DNA of 64,000 nucleotides from Tyzzerella sp. (GCA_017465565.1 JAFTWA010000039.1:98454-162453), one strand, 5' to 3'. Shown: positions 18,144 through 28,958, counted from the stretch's first letter. The notes: a model not told the origin generated them from the sequence alone. Numbers and translations are program-made.

Positions 18144-18208
18144 ACTGTTCACCTCATAAATTAAATTTATAATTGAATTTTACCACATCTTTTTCATTTT
18201 TCACAGAG

Positions 18209-18236
18209 AAAAAGCGCCTCAACAGAGACGCCTTTT
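18209..18236 (-). terminator. Intrinsic terminator of the purine permease gene
   Basis: A 12-bp stem with two G-U pairs and an AACA loop, followed on the minus strand by a run of five U. It lies just after the permease stop at 18248. Confidence 0.8.
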
Positions 18237-18247
18237 CAAAAAATTTA

Positions 18248-19699
18248 TTACATTGTAATTAATAAGAATCTAGCTGCAAATAATAATGCAATAATCGTAA
18301 CAACGAGGTCTTTCTTGCTGTATTTTCCTGTGAGTACTTTAATTAATACATATGCGATTGCACCAACACCAATACCGTTAGAAATTGAGTATGATAAACA
18401 CATCATAATTACTGTTAAGAATGCTGGAACTGCTGAAGCAACATCGTCCATATCGATTTTCCCGAAGCCTTTCATCATAAGAACACCAACGTAGATTAAT
18501 GCTGGAGCTGTTGCACATGATGGAATGATTGTTGCGATTGGGCTAAGGAATAAGCACGCTGCAAAACAAGCTGCTGTAACAACACTTGTAAGACCTGTTC
18601 TTCCGCCTGCACCAACACCTGCTGCTGACTCAACGAATGTTGTACATGTTGATGTACCAAGTACAGCACCTGTTAATGTACCAATTGAATCACACATCAT
18701 AGATTTATCAACATTGATTGGGTCACCATTTTCATCAAGCATATCTGCCTGTGCTGCTGTACCATATAATGTTCCAACTGTGTCAAACATATCTACAAGA
18801 GCAAATGTGATGATAAGAACAACTGCTCCAAATACACCATCAATATGCGCACCGCCAAATGCATTTGCCCAAGATTCAGGTTTAAATACACCTGTAATAC
18901 CGACTGACGCGAAATCTTTAAATGATTGTCCAATATTTCCAAGGTCAAATGATGGCACTTGGAGTGTTGAAACATAGTAAAGTACCGTAACAATAAGAAT
19001 TGTGATAATTACGCTGCCTTTTACGTTTTTCTTTTCAAGTACTGCAATTAAAATCAATCCAATAATTGTAAGAACAACTGGTGCCATAGCAAGCCATGCC
19101 GCAAAACCAGATTCAGCATTTACGATTGCTCCGTGGAAATCAAACAATTGGGAAATTGTGTATTGGTTTGACTGGATAAGTCCAACATTTTGGAAACCAA
19201 TATATGCAATAAAAAGACCAATACCTGCTGAAATCGCTTTCTTTAAGCATTCTGGCATTGCTGTTGCAATATATTTTCTAAGCCCTGTAAATGAAAGAAT
19301 CAAGAAAATAACACCTGAAAGGAAAATGATTACAACACCTGATTGATATCCTTCGATTACATCTACACCTGCGAAAAACGCACCTGAAACAAATGATGTG
19401 CAGAAGAATGAGTTAAGTCCCATACCACATGCCTGTGCGAATGGCATTTTCGCATAAAGCGCCATTAATAATGTACCGATACAAGCTACTAAGATAGATG
19501 CAATATATACCGCATTCCAGATTTGGCTAATTGCTGCAGCATCTGCTCCTTCTGCTACCAGCCAACCTGCTGCACCGCCAGCTGCAACCTGATTAGGGTT
19601 AACAACTACGATATAACACATTGCAAAGAATGTAGTAAGACCTGCAAATATCTCTGTTCTTACATCAGAACCTCTTTCTTTGATTTTAAAAAAGTCCAT
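18248..19699 (-). CDS. NCS2-family purine (hypoxanthine/guanine/adenine) permease
   Basis: A 483-aa polytopic membrane transporter of the AzgA/PbuG branch of NCS2. It begins MDFFKIKERGSDVRTEIFAGLTTF and has FAQACGMGLNSFFC and DMFDTVGTLYGTAAQADMLDE, the signatures of guanine/hypoxanthine transporters. It imports purine bases with protons. The ATG follows AGGAGGAA. It is monocistronic with its own promoter and terminator. I saw no purine riboswitch fold in the leader. Confidence 0.92.
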   Translation of the reverse strand: MDFFKIKERGSDVRTEIFAGLTTFFAMCYIVVVNPNQVAAGGAAGWLVAEGADAAAISQIWNAVYIASILVACIGTLLMALYAKMPFAQACGMGLNSFFCTSFVSGAFFAGVDVIEGYQSGVVIIFLSGVIFLILSFTGLRKYIATAMPECLKKAISAGIGLFIAYIGFQNVGLIQSNQYTISQLFDFHGAIVNAESGFAAWLAMAPVVLTIIGLILIAVLEKKNVKGSVIITILIVTVLYYVSTLQVPSFDLGNIGQSFKDFASVGITGVFKPESWANAFGGAHIDGVFGAVVLIITFALVDMFDTVGTLYGTAAQADMLDENGDPINVDKSMMCDSIGTLTGAVLGTSTCTTFVESAAGVGAGGRTGLTSVVTAACFAACLFLSPIATIIPSCATAPALIYVGVLMMKGFGKIDMDDVASAVPAFLTVIMMCLSYSISNGIGVGAIAYVLIKVLTGKYSKKDLVVTIIALLFAARFLLITM

Positions 19700-19740
19700 T
19701 TAATAATTCCTCCTCATATAAACTCTTAAAAACAGTTCTT

Positions 19741-19769
19741 ATTTTATCAAGTCAAAAAACAAAAATCAA
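19741..19769 (-). promoter_or_regulatory. Purine permease promoter (TTGATT-17-TAAAAT)
   Basis: TTGATT (764-769) and TAAAAT (741-746) with a 17-bp spacer on the minus strand, about 40 bp before the permease start. Confidence 0.6.
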
Positions 19770-19880
19770 CAAAATGCGGCAAATACTGTGCTTTTCATTT
19801 ATGATTTTTTCGCAGCTTTATTTATAAGCAATACTAATAAATTATGCAAGAATGTTTTTCATCTATATTTTAACTAATAA

Positions 19881-19915
19881 AAGAACCAGCACGAGACATT
19901 CTCGCGCCGGCCCTT
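19881..19915 (-). terminator. Intrinsic terminator after ilvC
   Basis: A 16-bp stem (some G-U pairs) with a 3-nt loop, ending in a U-rich stretch on the minus strand, 31 nt after the ilvC stop. Confidence 0.88.
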
Positions 19916-19945
19916 TTGTAGCGTATGTAAATCGATTCAAACAAA

Positions 19946-20995
<1,050 letters not shown>

Positions 20996-21047
20996 TTAAA
21001 ATAATTTATTTAGTTAAAGGCTTCTTCGCCTCTAGCTTCATATGTAA

Positions 21048-21551
21048 TTAATCTTCTGAGATATATACGCCCTCAGAACCTCTTGATAATCCTGTGATAC
21101 CTGTACGTGCAAGTTCCAGAATCTCATATGCCGCCATCAATTTCAAAAATGCTGCAACCTTTGAAGTTGTTCCCGTCATCTCAAGCATCAGTGAATCCGA
21201 CTCAACATCCACAATCTTTGCTCTGAAAATATCGGCAACTGAAATAATCTCGGCTCTCTGTGCTGCATTCGCTTTCACCTTAACCATGATTAATTCTCTG
21301 CAAACAGATTGTCCATCTTTTAATACCTTAATCTCAAGCACATCTTCTAACTTTGCTAATTGCTTTTCAATCTGCGACAAAATCTGTGTATCTCCAGTCG
21401 CTACTACTGTAATTCTAGTAATTCTGTCATCCATTGTAGTGCCTGATGTAATACTGTCGATATTGTAACCACGACGGCTGAATAGACCAGCTACACGGCT
21501 CAATAAACCAGCATTATTATTTACTAACAATGAAAATACTTGTGTTTTCAT
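21048..21551 (-). CDS. ilvN: Acetolactate synthase small (regulatory) subunit
   Basis: A 167-aa regulatory subunit with an N-terminal ACT domain (FSLLVNNNAGLLSRVAGLFS; RGYNIDSIT) that binds valine, plus the C-terminal activation domain. Such subunits must pair with the catalytic IlvB. No ilvB lies in this window, and the gene immediately upstream is a multicopper oxidase, so the large subunit must be elsewhere. It is the first gene of an ilvN-ilvC operon. Confidence 0.93.
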   Translation of the reverse strand: MKTQVFSLLVNNNAGLLSRVAGLFSRRGYNIDSITSGTTMDDRITRITVVATGDTQILSQIEKQLAKLEDVLEIKVLKDGQSVCRELIMVKVKANAAQRAEIISVADIFRAKIVDVESDSLMLEMTGTTSKVAAFLKLMAAYEILELARTGITGLSRGSEGVYISED

Positions 21552-21581
21552 AAATCATTTCGCCCTTTCTATGTTTTCTCA

Positions 21582-21605
21582 AAAAACAGAGTGCGTTCTG
21601 TTTTT
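21582..21605 (-). terminator. Hairpin in the ilvN-ilvC leader
   Basis: A 9-bp AT-rich stem (AAAAACAGA with TCTGTTTTT) follows the promoter almost immediately and ends in a U-run on the minus strand. It could be a weak attenuator or a 5' mRNA stabiliser. There is no leader peptide with branched-chain codons. Confidence 0.4.
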
Positions 21606-21607
21606 AT

Positions 21608-21636
21608 ATATTAACAACTCTATTTATATTTGTCAA
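21608..21636 (-). promoter_or_regulatory. ilvN-ilvC promoter (TTGACA-17-TAATAT)
   Basis: TTGACA (631-636) and TAATAT (608-613) with a 17-bp spacer on the minus strand, about 57 bp before ilvN. Confidence 0.8.
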
Positions 21637-21701
21637 CCTTTTTCGCACTTCTTTTTTATTTAAGTTCAGGCAGGCGTCAGTGCACCTGCCTAATGCTCAT
21701 A

Positions 21702-24700
21702 TTATCTTACTTTTGGCAAGAATTTGCAAATCATTTTCTTACATTTATGTGAAAAGCTTTGTTTCATAACTCTAAAAATGCCCCACATACCTGATTCAAT
21801 ATCCCACTTCATACTTCCTGAACGATATAAATAATCACCTGGTCGCGAAGCACCATTCTCCAGTTCAATATCAAAGGTATTTCCAATGCTGATTGCTCCC
21901 TGCATTGATATTCTGTCTATGCAGGCACGCTCATCCACCTCTTTCCATTCATGACCGTGTATGCAGAATCCAACATTTCTCGGTTTATCTGCCGGCATCA
22001 TTACACGGAATATCACCCGTTCATTTGAATACGCCTTAAACAACGGCGTCGACGGGTCTCCATGTACCTTACTGCTGAATACCTTTGAAGGTCTGTCGTC
22101 CTTCTGAAAACGGTTTGCAAAACGCTCCGAACGATAGTTATAACCCTTTTCTCCAGTATCCTCATGATCAATCCCCTCTCCATCCTCCTCTGGGATTGTC
22201 TTTACGATATTTCCTTCTTTATCCAGCATTCGTATTCCATTTTGAATAAACACTACATTTTCCCGGAAGCTATCCATGCCTGGTGCAGTAATCACGGCCT
22301 GCTCATGATACATTTCCTCCGCGAAGGAATTTGCATGATACCAGCATGCTCCTGCCGGCTCCACCAGTACCGCCCCAAAAAGTCCGTGATATCTGTGATT
22401 TCGCATATCTCCAAAAGACTGTATGATGCAAGAACCATATTCTTGGTCCGCATACCAAAGATATTTCTTACTTTCCCCCGGTCCTACAGTCTGCTCTCGA
22501 TTGTTATATCCCATATTGATTCCCGAATCACAGACTGGGTCATAGTGTAAAAATTGCGGATTCATAGAAACCCTCATGGAAGGGGTATGCTTAAGGTCCA
22601 ACGGAACACTTGGATAATCAAAATACGGAACCGGATTCGTAAATAGATTATGCAGCGTCACTTCAATCCACTCGCCAGCATTTACTCTCAAAATCAGTGG
22701 TCTAGGCTGATACCTTCCTCCTAATGCCATATCCACATCTTCCAGTGGAACAAATAATAAGCCATCTGGGTCATGGTCTCCATGACAATTATAAGGAATA
22801 TCTGCCTGAATCGCTGCCACTTCATACCTCCGAATCTTAGCGTCAGGTCCCGGACATAACGGCAGAGGTAATATCTGTGAAATCCCTTTACACAATGGTT
22901 TCAGCCATTTCTTAGGTTTGTCATAGGCACGAATAATGCCCCACAAGCCAAGCCATGCATCATCAATACCACCAAAATAGTACAAATAATCACCTGGATA
23001 ATATTGCTTTGTAATTCGAATATTAAACACCTCCGAAATGCCGAGGGTCTGGGCCGCTGTATCTGGCGATACGATATCATCAATCTCTTTTTTCCAGGAT
23101 AGACCAGTCAGGTTGAAGGCATGTTGCTCCTCATGTGCCCCATCCAGAAGACGAATCACAATTTCATCTCCAGGATAAGTTTCCAAAATCGGAGTTGCCG
23201 GGTCACCGTGAACATAAGAACTGAAAACATAAGCCGGATCTTCATATCTGCAAAGTCGTTCGCGCATTGGCTCGCAGCGATAATTGATTCCCATCACGCC
23301 AGGGTCATCATGGGAACCTGGAACATCTGGCGGATTTAGTGGATTTCCCTCTTTGTCAAATAGCAACGCAAAATCATGCACAAACAAAGTAAATTCACGG
23401 AAAGAAGAGCCATCCTTTCTCTTGATTACTGCGCGTGTTCCTGTATTAACCGGTTCTCCTGTGCAAACATCGTGGAATGTTGCGCCTGCCTCTTCCACAA
23501 TCAGTGCACCAAACACACCATGCTGCTGATGTGAATTTGCAAACAGATGGTCATGGAAAAAGACAGTTTTTAATTCCGTATCAGCAAAAAATCGTTCCAC
23601 TAACGTCTCGTACTGTCTCGCTCCCGCAATGTTATTCCACCCATTTGCTGCCCCATCAGAAACTATTGTGTCAAACTTTACCAAGTGAATATGAAATCCC
23701 GCCATATCCGTCAGAGTTCGCATTTGGAAAGGACTCTCTTCAATAAATTCTGGAAGCAGGTTAGTCAGTTGAATCTCTATACAATCCCCTGCATTTGCGC
23801 GGATGACAAGTGGTTCTACTTTAATTTTCTGCTCTTCCACTTTTCTGATATATTCGTCCAGCCCTCCATGTCGCTCAAGTTCTTCCTTCAGAACAAAAAA
23901 TCTGCCTTGCGGGTCATGCCAGCCAAAGCTGTTGTATGTGACCTTAGCTTGAACCAGCGCCAGTTCAAACAGCCGAACATTGTCTTTTTGACAGCAATAT
24001 GGTTTATCAGTATGACACGGGCAAGTATCCGAATACAAAGCCCCTGGTTCAAAATTTTCTACAAAGTTTGCCTGCTCCAAATCTGTCGGTTCAATCTTAT
24101 TCGTGCCGTCCGGATTCAAAATTCCAAGTGGTGGCTGCAATGGACGCTCTCCAAAGGTTCCGTTAATAAAATTCGGATATCCCGGATGGTCCTCGTCTTT
24201 CTTTGGTGGGCGCTTTCTATCCTTCAAGGGCATCAATGGTGGAATTGGCGTACCGTCCGGTAATCTTCCCGTTCCATCTTCCAGCCTGTCATGAATTCTC
24301 CACAAAGTCCACATTCCTTCATGGAAATGCGGATATAAATGACAATGAAAAATTACATCCCCAATGGTGCCATTAAGGCTCCCTGCTCCATGTAAAATAT
24401 CCAACGTATAGGTTTCCTGTGGACTAATGGAAATGGAATCAATAATCGTGGATGTCTGGCATGCTGGTTCTAATTTCCATTGATGATTGTGTAAATGAAA
24501 TACATGTGTCTCTTTCACACCGCCATGAATCAGGCGGATTTTGGAAGGGTCTCCCACATAGGCCCGTAAAATCGGTGGTGCCGGATCCCCATACACCCAG
24601 GAGCTCATGGAAATATCTTCTCCGGTATCTGCGTGGTCGTGGCTCAATGGTTCTCTATTTCTCATTGGTTCTGAACGGTAACTGATTGCAGTCGTCATGG

Positions 24701-25367
24701 ATGGTAAGCCTGTATGTGGGTCAAGGGGGTGATTTCCGTTTTTATCCTTTATTTCCAACTCGTCATGGAAAAACACAGCATATTCGCGAAAGGCTGGATT
24801 TGTCGGGTGGTAAATATCCGCAAACAAACCACTTTCTATTTCTTCTCCCGTCTCTGGATTCAGCCACTTTGACTCAGGGGCTTCTACAATAATCGCTCCA
24901 AATAACCCGTGTATATTCGTTGCCTCTTCACTGCTGCGAGGGTCTGCCATGTCGTGAAATACATAGACCCCTTCCTTGTGTGCATACCAAGTATAGGTGA
25001 TGCTTCCTTTCGTTGTTGTATCTCGATTATACCCCACACTTGCACCGTCCGATGTCTGTACATCATAATGCAGCCCCTGCACATGAATCGAAAGTGGTCG
25101 ATTCAGGGAATGCGAAAAGCAAACAACTACCTTATCTCCCACATTTGCACGAATAACTAGCGGCTGCACTTCTTCATAAGGCTGAGGTATTTCCTGATTA
25201 AAATTCTCTAGTGCTTTTTCTTTGATTCTTTCTGCATCTTTCTTTAACACAAAAAGGAGACCATCTGGATCATGATCTCCGAATCTGTTATATACAATTG
25301 GTATCTCAATTGCTTCAATATCATAGTGTCGATCTTTTTCCGAACTCGGATACGCATATAATTCCAT
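21702..25367 (-). CDS. Giant multicopper oxidase (MnxG-sized), repeated cupredoxin domains
   Basis: A 1221-aa protein built from three homologous cupredoxin-pair units. Each has a DGLLFVxKxxxE-type start, a FHD or HDH motif followed by GxFGAxIVE, and a GDPxxPI/LxxYxGD segment. Copper ligand motifs include HVFHLHNHQW (about 289) and the type 1 copper signature HCHLYPHFHEGMW (about 344) in unit 1, and FHIHLVKFD (about 561) and FFHDHLFANSHQQHG (about 610) in unit 2. Unit 3 is poorer in His. I see no signal peptide. The length and multi-domain plan resemble the spore-surface manganese oxidase MnxG. It lies 71 nt downstream of a DUF2935 gene and is followed by an 8-bp GC hairpin. Confidence 0.8.
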   Translation of the reverse strand: MELYAYPSSEKDRHYDIEAIEIPIVYNRFGDHDPDGLLFVLKKDAERIKEKALENFNQEIPQPYEEVQPLVIRANVGDKVVVCFSHSLNRPLSIHVQGLHYDVQTSDGASVGYNRDTTTKGSITYTWYAHKEGVYVFHDMADPRSSEEATNIHGLFGAIIVEAPESKWLNPETGEEIESGLFADIYHPTNPAFREYAVFFHDELEIKDKNGNHPLDPHTGLPSMTTAISYRSEPMRNREPLSHDHADTGEDISMSSWVYGDPAPPILRAYVGDPSKIRLIHGGVKETHVFHLHNHQWKLEPACQTSTIIDSISISPQETYTLDILHGAGSLNGTIGDVIFHCHLYPHFHEGMWTLWRIHDRLEDGTGRLPDGTPIPPLMPLKDRKRPPKKDEDHPGYPNFINGTFGERPLQPPLGILNPDGTNKIEPTDLEQANFVENFEPGALYSDTCPCHTDKPYCCQKDNVRLFELALVQAKVTYNSFGWHDPQGRFFVLKEELERHGGLDEYIRKVEEQKIKVEPLVIRANAGDCIEIQLTNLLPEFIEESPFQMRTLTDMAGFHIHLVKFDTIVSDGAANGWNNIAGARQYETLVERFFADTELKTVFFHDHLFANSHQQHGVFGALIVEEAGATFHDVCTGEPVNTGTRAVIKRKDGSSFREFTLFVHDFALLFDKEGNPLNPPDVPGSHDDPGVMGINYRCEPMRERLCRYEDPAYVFSSYVHGDPATPILETYPGDEIVIRLLDGAHEEQHAFNLTGLSWKKEIDDIVSPDTAAQTLGISEVFNIRITKQYYPGDYLYYFGGIDDAWLGLWGIIRAYDKPKKWLKPLCKGISQILPLPLCPGPDAKIRRYEVAAIQADIPYNCHGDHDPDGLLFVPLEDVDMALGGRYQPRPLILRVNAGEWIEVTLHNLFTNPVPYFDYPSVPLDLKHTPSMRVSMNPQFLHYDPVCDSGINMGYNNREQTVGPGESKKYLWYADQEYGSCIIQSFGDMRNHRYHGLFGAVLVEPAGACWYHANSFAEEMYHEQAVITAPGMDSFRENVVFIQNGIRMLDKEGNIVKTIPEEDGEGIDHEDTGEKGYNYRSERFANRFQKDDRPSKVFSSKVHGDPSTPLFKAYSNERVIFRVMMPADKPRNVGFCIHGHEWKEVDERACIDRISMQGAISIGNTFDIELENGASRPGDYLYRSGSMKWDIESGMWGIFRVMKQSFSHKCKKMICKFLPKVR

Positions 25368-25438
25368 TTTCTCGCATACCTTTATAAATTTCTTCTCTTT
25401 ATAGTATGCAAGAAACTATACGCGGGTTCGAAAAGTCA

Positions 25439-26452
25439 TTAGCCTTCCATCCACTTGTACCCATTCTCTAAGATACGAATATAATGGTTTGCTTCACGCA
25501 GCACGTGGTCCGCAAGGAGTGGTAAAATAATCGATTTCACCTGACAATTTAAGAGGCCTCTCGTTCCTGCCGCCTTAAAGTCGCGCAGTTCTTTTGTTTT
25601 CTCCAATGTCATTTCAGTCATTCTGTCTGAATAATCATCTGTCATGCAGTTATTTCCACACGTGTTATTGGCATAAGTGCTATTTCCACATGTATTATTT
25701 CCGTATGTGTTATTTGTGTATGCGGTATTCGCACGATAATCCTGCTTGCGGGCTTTCTCAATGAGTTCCTTGAAATCTCTTGCCAAATCATCTGCTGTTC
25801 CAATCAACTCTTCTTCACATGGATCCAAAAGTCCACGAATAAAAAGTGCATGCTCCATCATAATACAATTCCAGAACTCTTCCTGATTCTGTAAACTGCG
25901 GTAATTTACCCTTTGATTTCGCATCAAGCCTTCTACTGTATCACGATATAATTTCGCCTCTCTCATTATGTGGTCAATGAGCAGCGGATAATTGGTTGTA
26001 TACATACGGCATTCTTTTACTTCGCGAAGAAGACGTTCCTTGAAATCAATCAGACCGTTCAAAAGCGAAACAGCCTTCTCATTCAAACGATAAACCCTCT
26101 GCATCATTTCTCGTGTCACAACAAAATCACGTCCACACTTTAATTCCTGCTGAGCACTCGTAATACGTGTATCGATTGGAAGTCCGCTAAGCTCACAAGT
26201 CTTATTCTCTGCATCCATGGTATAATCCGTCACCATCTCATCTGACCGAAGTACACTTCCACTAATCATTCGATTGCTCATTTCCACCGTTCTTCGGTGT
26301 AAATCTTCAAATTCTGTCCGGTAATAATCTGCTTTTTGAATCCATTCGCTATCCTTTTGTACGAATCCTGCCTGTAAAAACATGGCATGTTCCTTCATGA
26401 TTCGCGCAAAAAACAAATGGGTTTCCAGGGATATTCTTACATAATCTCTCAT
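25439..26452 (-). CDS. DUF2935 protein with Asn/Thr/Gly/Cys repeat insert
   Basis: A 337-aa protein with two similar four-helix units. Each carries a regularly placed His/Glu pattern (SLETHLFFARIMKEHAMFL near the N-terminus; FWNCIMMEHALFIRGLLD in the centre; LPLLADHVLREANHYIRI at the end), consistent with a ferritin/hemerythrin-like metal-binding bundle. Around residues 237-275 is a low-complexity insert with TYGNNTCGNSTYANNTCGN-type repeats. DUF2935 proteins are common in spore-formers. It is the first gene of a pair with the multicopper oxidase, which suggests a shared metal or spore-coat role. Confidence 0.75.
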   Translation of the reverse strand: MRDYVRISLETHLFFARIMKEHAMFLQAGFVQKDSEWIQKADYYRTEFEDLHRRTVEMSNRMISGSVLRSDEMVTDYTMDAENKTCELSGLPIDTRITSAQQELKCGRDFVVTREMMQRVYRLNEKAVSLLNGLIDFKERLLREVKECRMYTTNYPLLIDHIMREAKLYRDTVEGLMRNQRVNYRSLQNQEEFWNCIMMEHALFIRGLLDPCEEELIGTADDLARDFKELIEKARKQDYRANTAYTNNTYGNNTCGNSTYANNTCGNNCMTDDYSDRMTEMTLEKTKELRDFKAAGTRGLLNCQVKSIILPLLADHVLREANHYIRILENGYKWMEG

Positions 26453-26498
26453 CTTCTACATACCTTTAAATTCAAGTTCCTTTTATCATATGCAGAAT

Positions 26499-28304
26499 TT
26501 AGGTTTGCTGTGCGATTTTCTCCGCTAAATCATTCAAATATACCCAGCGCTCCATCTTCTCTTCCAGAGCGGCTTCAGCTTCTTCTTTCTTGGCCAAAAT
26601 CTCTGATAACTTTGCTGAATTCGTTGCATTCTTAAGCATCTCATTTTCTAAAGACTCAATTTTTGCTTCCAGATTTGCAATATCGTCGTCGATGGATTCG
26701 TATTCTTTTTGTTCCTTATAAGTAAACTTCAGCTTTACCGGCTGATTTTGCTTCCAGTCCCTGCCTGATTTTTTCTCTGTATTTTGGCCTGCGTTGTTTT
26801 GTCCTGCATTATCTTTTGATGTTGCGTTGTTTCGGTCTGCCTGCTGACGTTGCTTCGCTTCCAGATAGTCTGTGTAGCCACCTTCGTATTGCTTTAATAT
26901 TCCTTCACCTTCAAACGCAAAAATACGGTCCACCAGATTATCTAAGAAATAACGGTCGTGTGATACCGTAATGATAATTCCATTAAATGAATCTAGATAA
27001 TCTTCCAAAATCGTAAGCGTTGGAATATCAAGGTCGTTAGTAGGTTCATCGAGTATGAGTACATTTATAGGTTGGATTAGTGTTTTGCAAAGATAGAGTC
27101 TGCGCTTTTCTCCGCCCGACAACTTGTTAATCGGTGTGTACTGTAAATTCCCGTCAAACAAGAAACGTTCCAGCATCTGCGATGCCGTTATCTTACCATC
27201 CTTCGTCTGTACATACTCTGCAGTGTCTTTAATATAATCAATTGCCCTCTGACTCGTATTCATCTCTTCCGCTTCCTGCGCAAAATAACCAATTTGGATG
27301 GTATCACCAATTTCCACTTCCCCCGCATCTGGTTCAATGATGCCTGTGATAATCTTCATAAGAGTTGACTTTCCACAGCCATTCGGCCCGATAATACCAA
27401 GTCTTTGATTCCTCAAAACAATATAGTTAAAGTCATTGATGATTGTTTTTCCATCATAGCTCTTGCTTACATGTTTCAGTTCAATGGTCTTCTTGCCCAT
27501 TCGGGTTCCAATGGATTCTAATTCTACAGTCGCATCCTGTACCGGCGCCTTGCCAGCCTTCAACGCCTCTAAGCGCTCCAATCTAGCTTTCTGCTTCGTC
27601 GTTCTCGCGCGACATCCTCGCTTCGCCCACTCGATTTCCATACGCAAAATACTCTGACGCTTGCGTTCAGAAGCAAGTTCCATCTCTTCACGCTGTGCTT
27701 TGAGTTCTAGAAACTGCGAATAGTTTGCCGTGTAACCATAAAGCTTTCCATGGCTGATTTCCAGAATCTTGTTCGTCACACGGTCCAAGAAATATCGGTC
27801 GTGGGTTACCATAATGATAACGCCCTTGAATTTATTCAAATAATCCTCCAGCCAGGTCGCCATTTCGTTATCGATATGGTTGGTTGGCTCGTCCAAGATT
27901 AGGACGTCTGTTGGGTTTACGAGTGCTTTTGCAAGCGCAACTCGCTTCTTCTGACCACCAGACAAAGTATTGATTTTAGCATCGTGGTCGTAGATGCCAA
28001 GCTTATTCAGAATATTTCTCGCTTCATGCTCCTTCTCATCAGTTACATAAGATAAGACTGTGGAACCTTCTGGAAACTCCGGGTTTTGCGGTAAATATGT
28101 GATGCGAAGACCATTCTGCTTGATAACTTGTCCTTCATCTGGTTCTTCTATTCCAGCAATTATTTTTAAAAGGGTGGTCTTACCGGTTCCATTGATACCG
28201 ATAATACCGATTTTGTCACCCTCGTGAATACCGTAAGAAACATCATCGAAGATGCGCTTCTCACCAAATATCTTGCTGACATGTTCTATGTTTAAAACGT
28301 TCAT
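26499..28304 (-). CDS. ABC-F family ATPase (Uup-like)
   Basis: A 601-aa soluble protein with two ABC ATPase domains. Walker A motifs are GINGTGKTT (about 36) and GPNGCGKST; signatures are LSGGQKKR and LSGGEKRR; Walker B motifs are LILDEPTNHID and LILDEPTNDLD. There is no transmembrane domain. An interdomain linker and a C-terminal coiled coil (YESIDDDIANLEAKIESLEN) are present, as in Uup-type ABC-F proteins, which act on ribosomes or branched DNA. A short Gln/Asn-rich spacer precedes the coiled coil. An antibiotic-resistance role is not indicated. Confidence 0.88.
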   Translation of the reverse strand: MNVLNIEHVSKIFGEKRIFDDVSYGIHEGDKIGIIGINGTGKTTLLKIIAGIEEPDEGQVIKQNGLRITYLPQNPEFPEGSTVLSYVTDEKEHEARNILNKLGIYDHDAKINTLSGGQKKRVALAKALVNPTDVLILDEPTNHIDNEMATWLEDYLNKFKGVIIMVTHDRYFLDRVTNKILEISHGKLYGYTANYSQFLELKAQREEMELASERKRQSILRMEIEWAKRGCRARTTKQKARLERLEALKAGKAPVQDATVELESIGTRMGKKTIELKHVSKSYDGKTIINDFNYIVLRNQRLGIIGPNGCGKSTLMKIITGIIEPDAGEVEIGDTIQIGYFAQEAEEMNTSQRAIDYIKDTAEYVQTKDGKITASQMLERFLFDGNLQYTPINKLSGGEKRRLYLCKTLIQPINVLILDEPTNDLDIPTLTILEDYLDSFNGIIITVSHDRYFLDNLVDRIFAFEGEGILKQYEGGYTDYLEAKQRQQADRNNATSKDNAGQNNAGQNTEKKSGRDWKQNQPVKLKFTYKEQKEYESIDDDIANLEAKIESLENEMLKNATNSAKLSEILAKKEEAEAALEEKMERWVYLNDLAEKIAQQT

Positions 28305-28354
28305 GTTAATATATTCTCCGATTGTTAGTTATCTTATTGCGGATTTTACTCTTT

Positions 28355-28819
28355 TTAGAGTTCTCTGTGTTCAATGAGATAGTCAAGGAAGGCTTCACAG
28401 CCTTCTAGTACATCATTGTATGTCTCATCGAAATTGCCAGTGTACCATGGGTCTGCAATATCTTTGCTGAGACCTGCAAATGATGGCAACTTGTAGATTT
28501 TTCCCTGTGGGTCACCGCCTGCGATACGATTCATGTTGCGGATATTGGCCGAGTCCATACCGATGAGGTAATCATAATAAGCATAGTCGGTGATAGTCAT
28601 CTGACGCGCGCGATGCGGGATGACAGGGATGCCGACACGTTTTAATTTTTGTACTGTGCCGTAGTGCGGTGGATTACCGATTTCCTCACGGGAAGTGGCG
28701 GCGGAATTGATTTCGAAGAGGTCGGCGAGGCCTCGTTGGGTGACCAAGTGGGTTAAGACCGATTCGGCCATGGTGCTACGGCAGATATTGCCGTGGCAGA
28801 TAAATAAGATTTTTGTCAT
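28355..28819 (-). CDS. Low-molecular-weight protein tyrosine phosphatase
   Basis: A 154-aa phosphatase with the P-loop CHGNICRS (Cys8 nucleophile, Arg14) and the general-acid loop DPWYTGNFDETY. The family dephosphorylates phosphotyrosine or phosphoarginine. The ribosome binding site AAGGAG lies upstream, preceded by an inverted repeat. It is the last chromosomal-type gene before the mobile element. Confidence 0.93.
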   Translation of the reverse strand: MTKILFICHGNICRSTMAESVLTHLVTQRGLADLFEINSAATSREEIGNPPHYGTVQKLKRVGIPVIPHRARQMTITDYAYYDYLIGMDSANIRNMNRIAGGDPQGKIYKLPSFAGLSKDIADPWYTGNFDETYNDVLEGCEAFLDYLIEHREL

Positions 28820-28842
28820 AGTTTTGATATCTCCTTATAATT

Positions 28843-28876
28843 CCTCGAACCCCTTGATTTTACTGGGGTTTCGAGG
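28843..28876 (-). repeat. 11-12 bp inverted repeat upstream of the phosphatase gene
   Basis: CCTCGAACCCC (843-853) pairs with GGGGTTTCGAGG (865-876) with one mismatch across an 11-nt loop. It lies just upstream of the phosphatase ribosome binding site and about 85 bp outside the first element repeat. No U-tract follows, so it is a leader hairpin or an old terminator. The GGTTCGAGG arm recalls a tRNA T-arm, but no tRNA fold exists here. Confidence 0.6.
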
Positions 28877-28958
28877 GTATTTGTTTGCCATGTGTTTTGG
28901 ATTTGTTTTCTCGTAACTTCTTGTAATTTTCTATATTTTGTCATATTTTTGGGGTGTT

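Noticed and set aside
19700-19880. Possible purine riboswitch before the NCS2 permease
   Set aside because: No three-way junction with conserved loops could be drawn; the sequence is an AT-rich promoter region.
28843-28876. tRNA 3' end used as attachment site
   Set aside because: Only a T-arm-like GGTTCGAGG is present; no cloverleaf can be folded around it.
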